This document shows positions 63,806 to 64,000 of a stretch of 64,000 nt of DNA, piece by piece. Made by a program: the position numbers and the translations under genes. Where the stretch lies: NCBI RefSeq assembly GCF_023283925.1, contig NZ_JAKIKX010000006.1:1-64000 (forward strand). The letters run 5' to 3'. Below the pieces are notes generated by a model. That model was given only the letters and a program-made list of their open reading frames with translations. It ran no database searches and had not been told where the DNA came from. Source of the stretch: Shewanella marisflavi. Its GTDB lineage: Bacteria; Pseudomonadota; Gammaproteobacteria; Enterobacterales; Shewanellaceae. Numbering within the stretch: the stretch's first letter is position 1; the number at the start of each line of letters is the position of its first letter.

Positions 63806-64000
63806 CTTGGCGTACCTTTGAACGGATGAGCGGCGATTATAAGGTAAATGGTGATGGGGGAAAACCGCCCTTTTGCCGTGGGAAGTTGCCTGACTGGTGA
63901 GGGGGGGGCTGGTTAGTTGTTGTGGCGTCTGGCTGAGTTGATGTTTGCCGGGGTTATGAAGGGCTAACCTTCGCTGTTTCTTATCGCCTACCCGGCGGGT

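Noticed and set aside
63806..64000. Gene at the right edge
   Set aside because: No coding frame with a start site; G-rich runs only.

Overview
The window is a stretch of gammaproteobacterial chromosome, almost certainly Shewanella or a close marine relative. The pointers are a complete gspCDEFGHIJKLMN cluster next to hslR-hslO-pckA, an ftsY-ftsE-ftsX-rpoH block divergent from rsmD, a menDHCE operon, and protein sequences that closely resemble Shewanella homologues as I remember them. No rRNA, tRNA or CRISPR array was seen. Nearly all of the window is ordinary core chromosome; the clear exception is the left end.

Left end (1-2200): the terminal piece of a mobile element is inserted inside greB. 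Only the C-terminal part of GreB remains, starting in frame at about 1844. To its left, on the minus strand, lie a tyrosine recombinase (401-1705) and, overlapping it by ATGA, a protein made of 57-residue integrase repeats that runs off the edge. This pairing matches my recollection of gamma-mobile-trio (GMT) elements (GmtY followed by GmtZ), which carry defence and toxin cargo. The third trio gene, the cargo and the other half of greB should lie outside the window to the left.

2.4-19 kb: a thiamine-diphosphate 2-keto-acid decarboxylase, tex, an LTA-synthase-type membrane sulfatase, a Gln-rich orphan, bioH/comF (divergent), an MgtC-type protein, an XRE regulator coupled to a membrane protein, a dicarboxylate/amino acid symporter, a large lipoprotein, pckA, hslO and hslR. 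19.3-30.9 kb: the type II secretion operon gspC-N, closed by a strong terminator. 31-36.5 kb: rsmD-DUF1145 divergent from ftsY-ftsE-ftsX-rpoH. 36.5-41.5 kb: menaquinone genes menD-menH-menC-menE, tightly overlapping on the minus strand.

41.5-54.7 kb: an Lrp-type regulator divergent from a YjeH-like amino acid exporter with two palindromic operators exactly 30 bp apart, a TonB-like protein, an exported methyltransferase, TerB-like, DUF2780, YciC-like, DUF4145-Sel1 and DUF885-like proteins, a LysR/MFS divergent pair, a porin-like protein and the DTW-domain tRNA modification enzyme. 54.9-64 kb: a PAS-GGDEF-EAL protein and a PilZ protein (c-di-GMP signalling), a small methyltransferase, a pair of M16 zinc peptidases (catalytic plus non-catalytic lipoprotein), two small unknowns and trmL.

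Two 162-bp copies of one MITE-like repeat in opposite orientation (49863-50024 and 59105-59266) are the only other mobile DNA I could find. One of them supplies the C-terminus and stop codon of the DUF885-like gene. Many genes begin with GTG or TTG or have misleading upstream ATGs; starts given here were chosen by ribosome-binding site, overlap and family N-terminus, and the reason is stated where it matters.
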